Positions 42,647-52,434 are shown, numbered from the stretch's first letter. The stretch: DNA of 64,000 bases from G963556115 sp963667375 (GCA_963667375.1 OY763323.1:3038001-3102000); one strand, 5' to 3'. Program-made: numbers and translations. The notes: generated by a model not told the origin, from the sequence alone.

Positions 42647-43381
42647 ATGCAAACACTTACCCCCGAAGAATGTGCCGTTATGATTAAACAGGGTGGAGTA
42701 TGCGCTTTCTCGGGTGCGGGAATCTCAACCGCGGCAGGCATACCTGATTTTCGCGGAGTCGGTGGTCTGTATACTACCGGTAAATATGACCCCGACACCG
42801 TCTTCGACATCGGCTATTTTCACCATGATCCCTTACCTTTTTTCAACTTTTCAAGGGATCTGCTCGCGGTAGTTGACCAACTCAAGCCTACCGTAACCCA
42901 TAGTTTTCTGGCAGAACTTGAAGATTCAGGCTTGCTCACCTCAATCGTCACCCAGAATATCGATCCGCTGCATCAGCTGGCAGGATCAAACAAGGTGATC
43001 GCCCTGCATGGTAATTATGCCAGCGCCCACTGTCAAAGCTGTTCACGTTCCTTTGATTATTCCGAATTCCGGCAGCATTTGTCTGAAAGTGACATCCCGC
43101 GTTGCGATACCTGCAATGGTGTAATCAAACCCGATGTCGTATTTTTCGGTGAGATGGTTTACGGCATGGAAGAAGCCATGACTGCTGTAAGCAATTCTCG
43201 GCTGCTGCTGATACTTGGCTCATCACTGGTAGTCAACCCAGCAGCAAGCCTGCCAAACTTTGCTAAGCGGATAATCGTAGTTAATAAAGGACAGGTTAGC
43301 CTGCGCGCAGGTAAAGACCGTTATTTTATTGATTCAGACCTGGACACCTTCTTTACCCAGGTCAAAGAATACATGCTATAG
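42647..43381 (+). CDS. Sirtuin, NAD-dependent protein deacylase
   Basis: The 244-residue protein has the sirtuin NAD-binding motif FSGAGISTAAGIPDFRG (21-37), TQNIDPLHQLAG, the catalytic His in VIALHGNY, a four-Cys zinc module (CQSC and CDTC, about residues 127-166) and FGEMVYGMEEA followed by ILGSSLVVNPAASLP. It removes acyl groups from lysines while consuming NAD. The start at 42647 has AAGAAGG upstream; the frame extends further upstream through the phosphatase gene but without a start signal. It may be co-transcribed with the three phosphatases. Confidence 0.93.
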   Translation: MQTLTPEECAVMIKQGGVCAFSGAGISTAAGIPDFRGVGGLYTTGKYDPDTVFDIGYFHHDPLPFFNFSRDLLAVVDQLKPTVTHSFLAELEDSGLLTSIVTQNIDPLHQLAGSNKVIALHGNYASAHCQSCSRSFDYSEFRQHLSESDIPRCDTCNGVIKPDVVFFGEMVYGMEEAMTAVSNSRLLLILGSSLVVNPAASLPNFAKRIIVVNKGQVSLRAGKDRYFIDSDLDTFFTQVKEYML

Positions 43382-43488
43382 ACATTTTTTGCAGTGATTT
43401 GAATATCTTCAAATAATCATCCTGACTACTTGATTATTAACTGCATAAATACTATATTGAGTAATAAGTATAATTAATGACAAAATTT

Positions 43489-43876
43489 TGTGGTGAGCTA
43501 TGCGACTGCGCCGTCAGCTGACGGCGAGGAAAGTCCGGCCACTAAAGAGCAAGGGATGTGGGTAACACCCACCAGAGGTAACTCTAGAGACAGGCAACAG
43601 AGAATAGACCGCCGATGGTGCACCTTGTTGTGCATACAGGTAAGGGTGAAACGGTAGAGTAAGAGACTACCGCCCTCTTGGTGACAAGAGGGGCACGGCG
43701 ACTGCCTCCCAGTGCAAGCGCAAATAGAGACCCCTCGTTTGCTATGGTATCCTTGAGATACCGGCGGAGTTGCTCGCTCCGCAGCAGGGTCCGGGTAGCG
43801 TGCTAGAATTTACAGGCAACTGTAAGTCCAGTCAAATAGTCGCACACGACAGAAGCCGGCTTATCGGCTCACCACA
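43489..43876 (+). ncRNA. rnpB: RNase P RNA (bacterial type A)
   Basis: The RNA starts TGTGGTGAGCTATGCGAC and ends GCTCACCACA, which close helix P1. The hallmark GAGGAAAGTCCGG is at about 43528-43540, AGAGGTAACTCTAGAGACAGG and ACAGAGAATAGACCGCC follow, and GGTAAGGGTGAAACGGTAGAGTAAGAG marks P8-P10. Near the 3' end CAGGGTCCGGGTAGCG and a short P18 region are seen. A TATAAT lies 15-20 nt upstream (43469-43474). RNase P RNA cuts the 5' leader from precursor tRNAs. ATTTTTCTTT follows the 3' end and may aid termination. Confidence 0.96.
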
Positions 43877-43892
43877 TTTTTCTTTATATTCG

Positions 43893-44501
43893 TTAAAAAT
43901 GCGTTGTATTACCACTGGTTTTGATCGAATATATCATTTTATCTATAAGCGTCCAACCCAGCGTCAGGTCAGCCCGCATAAAGCTGATTCCATATAATGC
44001 GTATCCCACATTTCTGGCAAGCTCGAAGTTAAAATAATCCATATTCTTATAACGCGGCGTAAACAGACTCTGTGAGGTTACCGCATCTAAATAACGATGA
44101 CGCAATTCAGGATTACTGTTTAAATAATCAAAAAAACCTTTAATACTAACCCGAATATTCTTAACGCATTTATTAGTTCCCTCGCATGGATAATCTTTAA
44201 AGACCTCATTTACATATAAAACGATAATAGCAGCCATGGTTCTGAATGCACTATTCCCCCGTAATACTCTTGCAACCTGCTTATTGGATATATCCAGATC
44301 ACGTTTTTCCAAATAAAAGGTATAATACAAATTTTGAGTAGTGGAATTTCCCGGAATATGAATATCAGTCGTCAGTTTAATATCAGTGATCGCTGTTTTT
44401 TTCCCGCCAATCTTACAATAATCACGCGCATACACCTGACTGCAGAAACAACCCAGCATGACCATAACCGCAATTAAACGCACAGCTTTTAATTCGAACA
44501 T
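43893..44501 (-). CDS. Secreted protein of unknown function, 202 residues
   Basis: A signal peptide (VRLIAVMVMLGCFCSQVYA) is clear. The mature part is not recognised. It has four cysteines, including a CEGTNKC pair, and a helical pattern. The ATG at 44501 has AGGGAG 8 nt upstream, better than a TTG at 44519. The gene ends 17 nt from the 3' end of rnpB and is convergent with it. It has no close partner. A periplasmic or exported location is expected. Confidence 0.68.
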   Translation of the reverse strand: MFELKAVRLIAVMVMLGCFCSQVYARDYCKIGGKKTAITDIKLTTDIHIPGNSTTQNLYYTFYLEKRDLDISNKQVARVLRGNSAFRTMAAIIVLYVNEVFKDYPCEGTNKCVKNIRVSIKGFFDYLNSNPELRHRYLDAVTSQSLFTPRYKNMDYFNFELARNVGYALYGISFMRADLTLGWTLIDKMIYSIKTSGNTTHF

Positions 44502-44643
44502 ATCTCTTCTCCCTGACAAGCAATATCTCTATAATAAAACATCCAGCACCTAAAATCAACTTTAATAATCCATGAACTTTTCTTAAGACTTGCCAGCAAC
44601 CTCCAGATATGCATAATATGCAACATTATTAAGGATAATATTC

Positions 44644-46188
44644 ATGAAATACACAATTTTACAGTTAAAACTGCCACCACAATATACAGAGACTGAACTT
44701 TACAGCGCTGCAGCCGAACGCCTGCAGCTAACAAGCAGTGACCTTTTTAACCTAAAAATCACCCGCCGGGCAATTGATGCCCGTGAACGTTATAAAGGAG
44801 ATATCTATTATATTCTCAATATTGAGGTTGAAACCTCAAAACTTCTCACCACCAGCGCTCTCTGGCAGGTAGAATTGAGCAAGGATGAACCACAAGACCA
44901 GCCGGTTATACCGCTTCCCCGTACTGACGGCACCCGCCCAGTAGTTATCGGAGCCGGACCAGCCGGTCTTTTTGCCGCCTTGCTGCTCGCTGAAAATGGT
45001 TATAAACCGCTGATCTTTGAGCGCGGTAAAAAAGTTAAAGACCGAAGGCATGATGTCGGATTATTCTGGGGTCAGGGCAAACTGAATCCGCAGAGCAATG
45101 TCCTTTTTGGTGAAGGTGGAGCCGGAACTTTTTCTGATGGTAAAATAACGTCCCGCTCCAAAGATAGACGCCGAACCAATATTGTCCGTCAAACCTTCTA
45201 TACTGCCGGCGCCGCCAAAGAAGTACTGTATGACGCCATGTTTCATATTGGCAGCGACAAGCTGGCACTGATAATACCGGCAATACGGGAACGGATTACC
45301 GATCTAGGAGGTGAATTCTGCTTCAACAGCCTTCTGAATGGAATTAGTGTTGTGGCTGGCCGGCTGCAGGGGGTTGTTATAAATGACCGTGAAATTGCTG
45401 CCGAAACCTGCTTTTTAGCAACCGGGCACTCAGCCTATGACACCTACGCCCTTCTTAGCAAAGCCGGAGCCGAGTTACAAGCCAAGCCTTTTGCGGTTGG
45501 TGTACGTGTTGAACTTCCCCAAACTGCAATAAATAAGTCGCAATATGGTAATTGCAGCTTCCTGCAAGAGCTGGGAGCCGCTCCTTTCGCACTGACTCTT
45601 GGTAAAAACTGTTATACCTTCTGCATGTGTCCAGGAGGCACTATAATCCCCTGCTCGACCGAGCATGGTTCTCTCTTCAGCAATGGTATGAGTTTGTCCT
45701 CACGCAGCGGTAAGCTTGGCAATGCCGCCTTCCTCCTGCCCCAGAGTTTTCAGAGTTTTTCAGAAGGCTATAACGTCATACAGCGACTGGAAAATGCCGC
45801 CTATACCGCTACCGGCAGTGATTTTTCCTTACCGGTGACAACACTGAAGGACTTTCCTTTTGCCTGTAAAGAACTACCTGACAGCCGGAGCTGGAAGCGG
45901 GCTAAAGCCGCAGATTTCACGAATATCCTGAGTGAACAGATGTGTACAGATCTGAGCAGTTACATACCCAGAATGCTGCAGAAAATGAAAAATATTGATT
46001 TGAGTTCCGTTGTTATTGCCGGACCTGAAACCAGGACCTCTGCTCCGGTGCGGATATTGCGTACCGTGGAGATGGAGTGTACTGCCATTAAAGGCTTATA
46101 CCCTATAGGTGAGGGTGCGGGATATGCAGGAGGAATAATGAGTTCCGCAATCGACGGAATAAAAGCGGTAGAGCTGTCTATGAGCTGA
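44644..46188 (+). CDS. FAD-dependent oxidoreductase (uncharacterised NAD(FAD)-utilising dehydrogenase family)
   Basis: The 514-residue protein has an N-terminal domain of about 95 residues with a ferredoxin-like pattern, then the dinucleotide-binding motif VVIGAGPAGLFAALLLAENGYKPLIFERG (about 100-128). LNPQSNVLFGEGGAGTFSDGKI and ATGHSAYDTYALLSKAG are family marks. It ends with IGEGAGYAGGIMSSAIDGIKAVE, which contacts FAD. The family is widespread in anaerobes and has no agreed substrate. AAGGAT precedes the ATG. It converges on the FHA gene with a 2-nt gap, so no separate terminator fits between the stops. Confidence 0.88.
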   Translation: MKYTILQLKLPPQYTETELYSAAAERLQLTSSDLFNLKITRRAIDARERYKGDIYYILNIEVETSKLLTTSALWQVELSKDEPQDQPVIPLPRTDGTRPVVIGAGPAGLFAALLLAENGYKPLIFERGKKVKDRRHDVGLFWGQGKLNPQSNVLFGEGGAGTFSDGKITSRSKDRRRTNIVRQTFYTAGAAKEVLYDAMFHIGSDKLALIIPAIRERITDLGGEFCFNSLLNGISVVAGRLQGVVINDREIAAETCFLATGHSAYDTYALLSKAGAELQAKPFAVGVRVELPQTAINKSQYGNCSFLQELGAAPFALTLGKNCYTFCMCPGGTIIPCSTEHGSLFSNGMSLSSRSGKLGNAAFLLPQSFQSFSEGYNVIQRLENAAYTATGSDFSLPVTTLKDFPFACKELPDSRSWKRAKAADFTNILSEQMCTDLSSYIPRMLQKMKNIDLSSVVIAGPETRTSAPVRILRTVEMECTAIKGLYPIGEGAGYAGGIMSSAIDGIKAVELSMS

Positions 46189-46190
46189 TG

Positions 46191-46871
46191 CTACTCAGTT
46201 GAGACCCTATTCCAGCAGCCGCGTTCCATTTTATTTAGAATATGATCCAGCTTGTCTTCACTGATATGATGCAGTTTTATACATACGAGATTAAATTTCT
46301 TGATGGTCGCTACGATCTCTCCAAGAAAAATCTTGCTTACACCGTCCGGCCAGGTTATCTGCAGTTCAAGAACATAGTTTATATCCTGAGACGCAAGCTG
46401 AATATTGGCTAGAATCCCTCCACGCCCGACAACAATGGTATCACCCGGCTTATAGAGCGACCGTGAAGTAATACGCAAAACACGGTAACTCAAGAGCATT
46501 TTAGACGGTAAAGCCCGATACTGAGTCATTAATTCATCAACCGTGTCTGTCTGCTTCAGAGCATCAGTGAGTCCCTTATCCGGCTTCTCCAGAAATTCAA
46601 TGACAGTACTGCCGGCCTGAATATGATCACCATAATAAATTTTACGGGTTTTGACCTCCTTATTATTTACCAGAGTCCCGCAGCTTGATCCCATATCTTC
46701 GACAAAATAAAAGCCGTCTCGAAGAAACAGCTTAAAATGCACCCGCGAAACCGAGATATCAGCAATACAGATATCAACACGGGAACTATCCCTGCCGACA
46801 ATAAGTTGCTCGCTGCACACAACGTAATCCCTTACGCCATCGACCATGTCAAAAACCCGCAGAATAGGCAT
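46191..46871 (-). CDS. FHA-domain protein, possibly with C-terminal PilZ-like domain
   Basis: The 226-residue protein has an FHA domain at about 20-95: LIVGRDSSRVDICIADISVSRVHFKLFLRDGFYFVEDMGSSCGTLVNNKEV. The GR, SxxH and NG-type positions for phosphothreonine recognition are present, except NNK in place of NG. The C-terminal half (LELQITWPDGVSKIFLGEIVATIKKFNLVCIKLHHIS) has a beta pattern that may be a PilZ-type domain, with low confidence. FHA proteins read Ser/Thr kinase output; such a kinase is encoded 2.7 kb away on the same strand. It follows metG by 63 nt. Confidence 0.83.
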   Translation of the reverse strand: MPILRVFDMVDGVRDYVVCSEQLIVGRDSSRVDICIADISVSRVHFKLFLRDGFYFVEDMGSSCGTLVNNKEVKTRKIYYGDHIQAGSTVIEFLEKPDKGLTDALKQTDTVDELMTQYRALPSKMLLSYRVLRITSRSLYKPGDTIVVGRGGILANIQLASQDINYVLELQITWPDGVSKIFLGEIVATIKKFNLVCIKLHHISEDKLDHILNKMERGCWNRVSTE

Positions 46872-46934
46872 TGATTAACTCTCCGTAAAGAAATTGGGGC
46901 ATGCTTCTTTAAAAAACACGCCCCAGAAAAGAGT

Positions 46935-48635
46935 CTACTTCTGAGTAGGAAGCTTGGCGATCTGCTCATCAATAAGTTGATCATCAAATTTGGGGAACAA
47001 TACTTCTGGAGCATTAATTTTATGACCGGACTCCAGTTTTGAACCAGCTTTCCAGTCACCATCCTTGAGTTCAGCAATGTTCATAATACTGCGCAGTTTC
47101 TTAGCGGCGAAAGGCATAAATGGCGCCATAAAGACCGAAAGCGCTTCCACAATCTTGAGCCCGACATAAATTGTGGCGCCGCATTGCTGCATGTCAGTCT
47201 TACGGGTCTTCCATGGTTCCTCTTCACTGAAGAACTCATTTCCTTTTCGTGACAGAGCCATCAGCCTTTCGAGTGCGTCACGGTATTTATGACCTTCAAT
47301 CAGTTCAGCGATCTCAACACGGGCAGTATCAATCTCCTTCAAAGTCTGTTTACCGAGCTCTGTAATATTACTTCCATCCGGTACCAGTGCCTCAAAATAC
47401 TTGTTACAGAACGCCAGATTCCTCTGGATAAAATTACCGAGATTATCTGCAAGTTCGCCATTATTACGGTGCTGAAAACCTTTCCAGGAGAAATCACTGT
47501 CACTGTTCTCTGGAGCAATGGCTGTAAGGTAATAGCGTAAAGGATCAGGCTCAAAAACCGCGAGAAATTCATCAACCCAGACCCCGTATTGACGACTGGT
47601 TGAAATCTTATTCCCTTCAAGATTCAAAAATTCATTAGCAACAACAAAATCCGGCATACGGTAATCACCATGAGCCATCATCATACCCGGGAACATAACC
47701 GCATGAAACACCGTATTGTCCTTCCCGATAAAATGAACCAGCCCATTCTTTTCATCCTGCCAGAAATCCTTCCACATCTCCTCCCTACCCTGTGATGCAA
47801 ACAGCTCTCTGGTAAAGGTAATATAACCTATAGGCGCATCAAACCAGACATACAGAACTTTGCCTTCACCCTCTGCAAGCGGCACCGGCACACCCCAATC
47901 CAAGTCACGGGTCACACAACGCTCACGCAATCCCTGATCAAGTAGACCATAACTAAAACGCTTTACGGCTTCACGCCACTCGGGATGCTTATCAAGATAT
48001 TCACGCAAATCTTTTTCAAAAGTATCTAGACGGAGATACCAGTGAGTCGTTTCCCGAACCTCGATACAGCCCTTACCGGAACGTCCTTGTTCTTTACAGA
48101 CCATACATACGGGATCAATCAGTTTTGTGGCATCAATCGGTCTGCCGCAGCTCTCACACTGGTCACCGCGTGCGCCCTCTTTACCACAGTCGTCATGATA
48201 ACAGGTACCTTCAATATAACGGTCTGGAAGGAACATATTACACTCGGTGCAATATACCTGCTCAGCGCTGCGTTTAGCAACATGCCCGCGATCATGCAGA
48301 GTGGTAAAGAACTCCTGTGATATCTCATTATGACGCGCTGTATGAGTTCGGCTGTAAATATCAAAATCAATTCCAAGCCCTTTGAAACTTGCAGCGAGAA
48401 TGCTGTGATAACGGTCTACGATATCCTGCGGTGAAACCCCTTCACGAATTGCGCTGAACGTTATTGGCGCTCCATTTTCATCCGATCCGCAAATAAACCA
48501 TGACTCCTTACCCATAAGCCTCAGGAAACGGTTATAAGTATCAGCCGGAAGGTAGGCACCGGCAATATGTCCAATATGAGGTTTTCCGTTTGCATACGGC
48601 AACGCCGCAGTAATCAAAGTTCTATCTTTACTCAT
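46935..48635 (-). CDS. metG: Methionyl-tRNA synthetase
   Basis: The 566-residue protein has the class I motifs: ALPYANGKPHIGHIAGAYLPADT with HIGH and NKISTSRQYGVWVDEF in place of KMSKS. Two CxxC zinc pairs (YCTECN, CGKEGARGDQCESCGRP, CMVC) lie in the connective peptide. It charges initiator and elongator tRNA-Met. The short C-terminus lacks the separate tRNA-binding dimerisation domain found in the longer bacterial form. AAAGGAT lies 6 nt upstream of the start. Confidence 0.97.
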   Translation of the reverse strand: MSKDRTLITAALPYANGKPHIGHIAGAYLPADTYNRFLRLMGKESWFICGSDENGAPITFSAIREGVSPQDIVDRYHSILAASFKGLGIDFDIYSRTHTARHNEISQEFFTTLHDRGHVAKRSAEQVYCTECNMFLPDRYIEGTCYHDDCGKEGARGDQCESCGRPIDATKLIDPVCMVCKEQGRSGKGCIEVRETTHWYLRLDTFEKDLREYLDKHPEWREAVKRFSYGLLDQGLRERCVTRDLDWGVPVPLAEGEGKVLYVWFDAPIGYITFTRELFASQGREEMWKDFWQDEKNGLVHFIGKDNTVFHAVMFPGMMMAHGDYRMPDFVVANEFLNLEGNKISTSRQYGVWVDEFLAVFEPDPLRYYLTAIAPENSDSDFSWKGFQHRNNGELADNLGNFIQRNLAFCNKYFEALVPDGSNITELGKQTLKEIDTARVEIAELIEGHKYRDALERLMALSRKGNEFFSEEEPWKTRKTDMQQCGATIYVGLKIVEALSVFMAPFMPFAAKKLRSIMNIAELKDGDWKAGSKLESGHKINAPEVLFPKFDDQLIDEQIAKLPTQK

Positions 48636-48743
48636 TATGATCCTTTTCTTAAAATAAGGAAGCGAACTGAAAATTTTTATCTATTTTCGCTAAAATGATG
48701 ATTAAGTCAAGATGTCAGCGCCGGGAGTAAAATATCATAAGAT

Positions 48744-48780
48744 AAAAAAAATAGACTTATAGTAAGCCTATAAGTCTATT
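48744..48780 (-). terminator. Intrinsic terminator of the sigma factor/kinase cluster
   Basis: On the minus strand a perfect 13-bp stem (48780-48768 with 48762-48750, 5-nt loop) is followed by seven T. It lies 22 nt after the stop of the sigma factor gene. metG downstream therefore has its own promoter. Confidence 0.88.
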
Positions 48781-48802
48781 CAAAAGACCGTAAAAAACCA
48801 AT

Positions 48803-49546
48803 TCAGGTTCGCAAATATTCCTTGAGCGCCTCTATCTCATCGTCAATGGCCTTCTCACTGGCTACTGACTGTCTAATCTCATCACGCAGCATCTTTTGGA
48901 AAATATTTCTACCCCGGAAAAGATAGTTGGTTATATCCGTCTCACTGACATCCAGTTCATCTGCCATTTCGCGATAACTCATCGCTTTGCTCGAACCGGT
49001 ACTTTCAAGAAACAGCTGCAAGGCTTTATAATACTTTTCCTTCTTTCCGGAATTACAGACACGCTGCATATTTCGAAGAGTTGTTTCTATCAGCGAAAGC
49101 GCCCATCTGCGGTTGAAGTCATCCTCCGCTGTTTCGTGGACAGATAGTTCAGGGAGCAGAAAATCCTCACCATCATCATCGGTAGGAATCATTATATTCC
49201 TCTTCGCCTGCACCCGGTTCTTCTTGGCCAGCTGCTTTGTTAGAAATCTGTTTACAGTCACCAGCACAAAGGTTCTGAAACGACCACGTTCTTTATCCGC
49301 CGTAGCGACAAAATTCTTCTCCAGAAAGGTTGCAAAATACTCCTGAGTCATATCTCTGGCATCATCATGGGATAAACCTCTGCGCCTTATATACTGGTAT
49401 ACCGGTTTCCAGTAAGTAGTACAGAGTCGGGAGACACATGTCTGCCTGTTCTCTCCTTCGGGATTCTGTGCCCCTATCACTACACTCCATGCGGTAGTAC
49501 GAAAATGTGTAGGTCCAGAGATAAGATCCATTTCAGCCAACGCCAA
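48803..49546 (-). CDS. ECF-type RNA polymerase sigma factor
   Basis: The 247-residue protein shows a sigma-70 region 2 (RLCTTYWKPVYQYIRRRGLSHDDARDMTQEYFATFLEKNFVATADKERGRFRTFVLVTVNRFL) and a region 4 helix-turn-helix (MSYREMADELDVSETDITNYLFRGRNIFQKMLRDEI). This pattern is typical of ECF-like sigma factors of planctomycetes and related PVC bacteria. The start is TTG at 49546, supported by AAGGAG 6 nt upstream; an ATG at 49531 is too far from it. It is downstream of a Ser/Thr kinase gene in the same unit, so kinase-controlled sigma activity is likely. No anti-sigma gene was seen. Confidence 0.88.
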   Translation of the reverse strand: MALAEMDLISGPTHFRTTAWSVVIGAQNPEGENRQTCVSRLCTTYWKPVYQYIRRRGLSHDDARDMTQEYFATFLEKNFVATADKERGRFRTFVLVTVNRFLTKQLAKKNRVQAKRNIMIPTDDDGEDFLLPELSVHETAEDDFNRRWALSLIETTLRNMQRVCNSGKKEKYYKALQLFLESTGSSKAMSYREMADELDVSETDITNYLFRGRNIFQKMLRDEIRQSVASEKAIDDEIEALKEYLRT

Positions 49547-49614
49547 CTCCTTGCAACAAAAGAAACAACACGTTATTAATTCTATTCTATAAATTTATCG
49601 TCCAAGTACCAGTA

Positions 49615-52371
49615 TTACTCCATGCTATTTAAAAATAATTTAGCCAGAGAGTATTCCAGATATAGGTGTTGCCCGGTTGCCAGGCATGCCTGTAAGTTCC
49701 TTTTAGCACTGACCTTATCACCCTTTGACAGATCATATAAGCCCATATAGAACCGCACCTGACAAATAGCCGGAAGGTTAGTGGCAGAACTGATAAGCGT
49801 CCGGTCTTCGGGAGAATCAGTATATACCCGTTCCTCATCACGCTGTAAGCGGGCAAACGGATCTCCGGAAAGAGCCAGGACATCAATCTCTTCAGCTTCA
49901 CCCAGCATAAAACTGGTAAGCGCCGATACCCAGAGTTTGTCCTCAGTCACCTCGATACTGCTGCCGATCTGATTTGCGTCATACGGCAGACCTGACATTT
50001 TAAGTGCCAGAAGCCGCATCAGTGCAGAAGTATTCCGGTCGGAATTTTCACTGCGCAGCGAGATTTCAAAATCGCTGATAGCATCGGCATACTTCTCCTG
50101 AGCAAAGCATGACATACCGCGTTTAAGTATAATATTCGCCCGTTCTTTATCACTCGCATGCTTCAGCGCATCGGTAAAATATATCTCCGCCTTATGGGAA
50201 AAGCCCATATACATTGCCAATATTCCGTTACTGTATATTATGTTAACATCATCCGGTGCCAGTTCCAGAGCCTTTTCATAATCTTTGCGAGCGGCAGGAT
50301 AATTTTTCAGACCAATATAAACCGCTCCACGACTCATATAACTCCATGCAGCATCAGGATCCAGTTCAATCGCCTTATCCAGATCGTGTAACGCCGCATC
50401 CGGCATATTCAGATTCCGGTAAAGCACATACCCGCGGTTACGCAGCGCCCAGAGGAAATTAGGGTTGAGTTTTAGTGCTTCCGTATAATCAACTATCGCC
50501 AGCGTATACATTTCTAGATCCTTATAGGTATCACCACGGTTAAGAAATGCCGACGAGCTGTCTCGACGTGACATAAGATATTTGCTATATGCCTCTAAAG
50601 CCTTATGTAAATCTTTATGCTCAGGAGACTTCTGATAAATAAGCCCTCGCAGATACCAGATATCACTGAGCGCGGGATTGGTCTTTTCAATAACTTCACA
50701 CCGCTTCAGAGTATTTGCATATATGGATGAAGCAAGTTCATAGCGGTTAGCATAATTAGGATCATCAGCCGAAAGCTTGAGCACTGCTTCTGCCTCAACC
50801 AGATCCACCCGCGCCTGACCCAGCTCCGCATACTCATCATCCGGGAAAAGCTCAGACATTTTATTGAACTCCTCCCGGGCTTTCTGACTATCATGCAGAA
50901 CATCGACATAGATCATGCCAGCCTCGTAAAGCGCCATAATATACGATGAATCCAGTTCAAAAGCTTTATTGTAATCAGCCAGCGCCTTATCATAATCCTG
51001 AGTAATGCGGTAAACGTTGGCCCGCATATTGTAACCTTCGGCATAGGTCGGATCGGTTTCAATAGCTTTGCTATAAAGCTCAATTACCGGCGCCAATATT
51101 TTTTCCTTCAACTCCTGCTCCGGAGCAAGTTCCGCCGCTTCCCGGTTCTTCTCAAAGATATCATTGGCACGCTTCAGAATTCGCCTGGCCTCATAAAGTC
51201 TACGCATCGCAGCCCGGCGCTCCACCTCAGCCTGCTCAAACTCCCCCTGACGTATTTTAGCCTCCTCACGCTCCTGCTCTGCCCGGTACTTATAATTAAT
51301 GGCATAACCGGTTACAGCAAACAACGCCAGAGTAATCAGAATTACTACGACTTTACGCCGATGCTTCCGCAGACAGCGCCAGGCTTTGCTCAGTGGCCCT
51401 TCATCATAGGCACTTACCGGAAGCATCTGCAAAAAATGCTCAAGATCGGTCGAAAATTCATGTGCAAAACGATACCGGTCTTCGGGATTTTCGGACATTG
51501 CCTTGAGTACAATCGCCTCCAGCTGCGGTGCAATACTGCGATCACGCTTGCGGGGAGGGATAATAGGAATCTCACGGTAATTCTTCTTGAATTCACTGAG
51601 TTTCATCTTCCCGACTTCCCGCGGATGTTTCCCAGTAAGCAACCGGTACAGCATCGTGCCGAGTGAATAAATATCTGCCCGCTCATCGTATGGCTGCTTA
51701 TCCATACGCTCAGGTGACATATAATGCATTGTTCCACCAGAGAGAGTTGTCACTTCTTCCGTATCCTTGGTTCTGGCAAATCCCCAGTCAATGACATAGA
51801 CTTCCCCGAATTTTCCCAAAGAGATATTTCCCGGTTTAATATCCAGATGTAACACCCCCTTGGAATGGGCAAAATCTATGGCGTGCAACACCTGCGCAAA
51901 GATATTCAAGAGCCGCAGACGATTTTCCTGCAAAGCATCGACTCCCTCCTCTCGTATCTCCATAAGGAACTCATTAAGCGTCTGCCCCTCAATTTTTTTC
52001 ATTACAAATAACGGGCTGTCCGCTTCATCACGGGCAAGGTCGTAGGTTGGAATAATATTCGGATGTTCCAGACGTCCACAGAGCTTGGCTTCCTGCTCCA
52101 GCATACGTTCATGCGCCGGATTATGGGTATACCGCAAGGCTTTTATCGCCACAACTCGCTCAAGCAAACGGTCATTAGCCGCAATAACCACCCCCTGACC
52201 GCCTTCACCTATAGTCTCAGAATATGTATAACGCTCAGAAAGATCCCGCTGTTCAATACCGCCGGTTTCAGAGCCGTCAAGGAGACCAGCCAGAATATTC
52301 TGCGGAACATTCTGAATCGATGAATCAATATCTGAACTGTTATCAGACATATCTATCGAATTTTCAATCAT
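49615..52371 (-). CDS. Membrane-anchored Ser/Thr protein kinase with TPR repeats
   Basis: The 918-residue protein has a kinase domain at about 48-315: P-loop GEGGQG (55-60), VAIK Lys77, catalytic HLDIKPGN with Asp177, DWG (195-197) in place of DFG, and SPERMDKQPYDERADIYSLG. A membrane helix spans about 340-360, then a charged coiled coil, then repeated TPR units (AEGYNMRANVYRITQDYDKALADYNKAFELDS, SAFLNRGDTYKDLEMYTLAIVDYTEALKLNP, AWSYMSRGAVYIGLKNYPAARKDYEKALELAP and others). The C-terminus carries extra helical repeats. The kinase faces the cytoplasm and the TPR part likely lies in the periplasm. The sigma factor gene follows 68 nt downstream. Confidence 0.93.
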   Translation of the reverse strand: MIENSIDMSDNSSDIDSSIQNVPQNILAGLLDGSETGGIEQRDLSERYTYSETIGEGGQGVVIAANDRLLERVVAIKALRYTHNPAHERMLEQEAKLCGRLEHPNIIPTYDLARDEADSPLFVMKKIEGQTLNEFLMEIREEGVDALQENRLRLLNIFAQVLHAIDFAHSKGVLHLDIKPGNISLGKFGEVYVIDWGFARTKDTEEVTTLSGGTMHYMSPERMDKQPYDERADIYSLGTMLYRLLTGKHPREVGKMKLSEFKKNYREIPIIPPRKRDRSIAPQLEAIVLKAMSENPEDRYRFAHEFSTDLEHFLQMLPVSAYDEGPLSKAWRCLRKHRRKVVVILITLALFAVTGYAINYKYRAEQEREEAKIRQGEFEQAEVERRAAMRRLYEARRILKRANDIFEKNREAAELAPEQELKEKILAPVIELYSKAIETDPTYAEGYNMRANVYRITQDYDKALADYNKAFELDSSYIMALYEAGMIYVDVLHDSQKAREEFNKMSELFPDDEYAELGQARVDLVEAEAVLKLSADDPNYANRYELASSIYANTLKRCEVIEKTNPALSDIWYLRGLIYQKSPEHKDLHKALEAYSKYLMSRRDSSSAFLNRGDTYKDLEMYTLAIVDYTEALKLNPNFLWALRNRGYVLYRNLNMPDAALHDLDKAIELDPDAAWSYMSRGAVYIGLKNYPAARKDYEKALELAPDDVNIIYSNGILAMYMGFSHKAEIYFTDALKHASDKERANIILKRGMSCFAQEKYADAISDFEISLRSENSDRNTSALMRLLALKMSGLPYDANQIGSSIEVTEDKLWVSALTSFMLGEAEEIDVLALSGDPFARLQRDEERVYTDSPEDRTLISSATNLPAICQVRFYMGLYDLSKGDKVSAKRNLQACLATGQHLYLEYSLAKLFLNSME

Positions 52372-52434
52372 TATCTGAAAACCTGTAAAAATAATAAAAA
52401 AACTAATCTTAAAACATCACCAGCTGAGAATATT

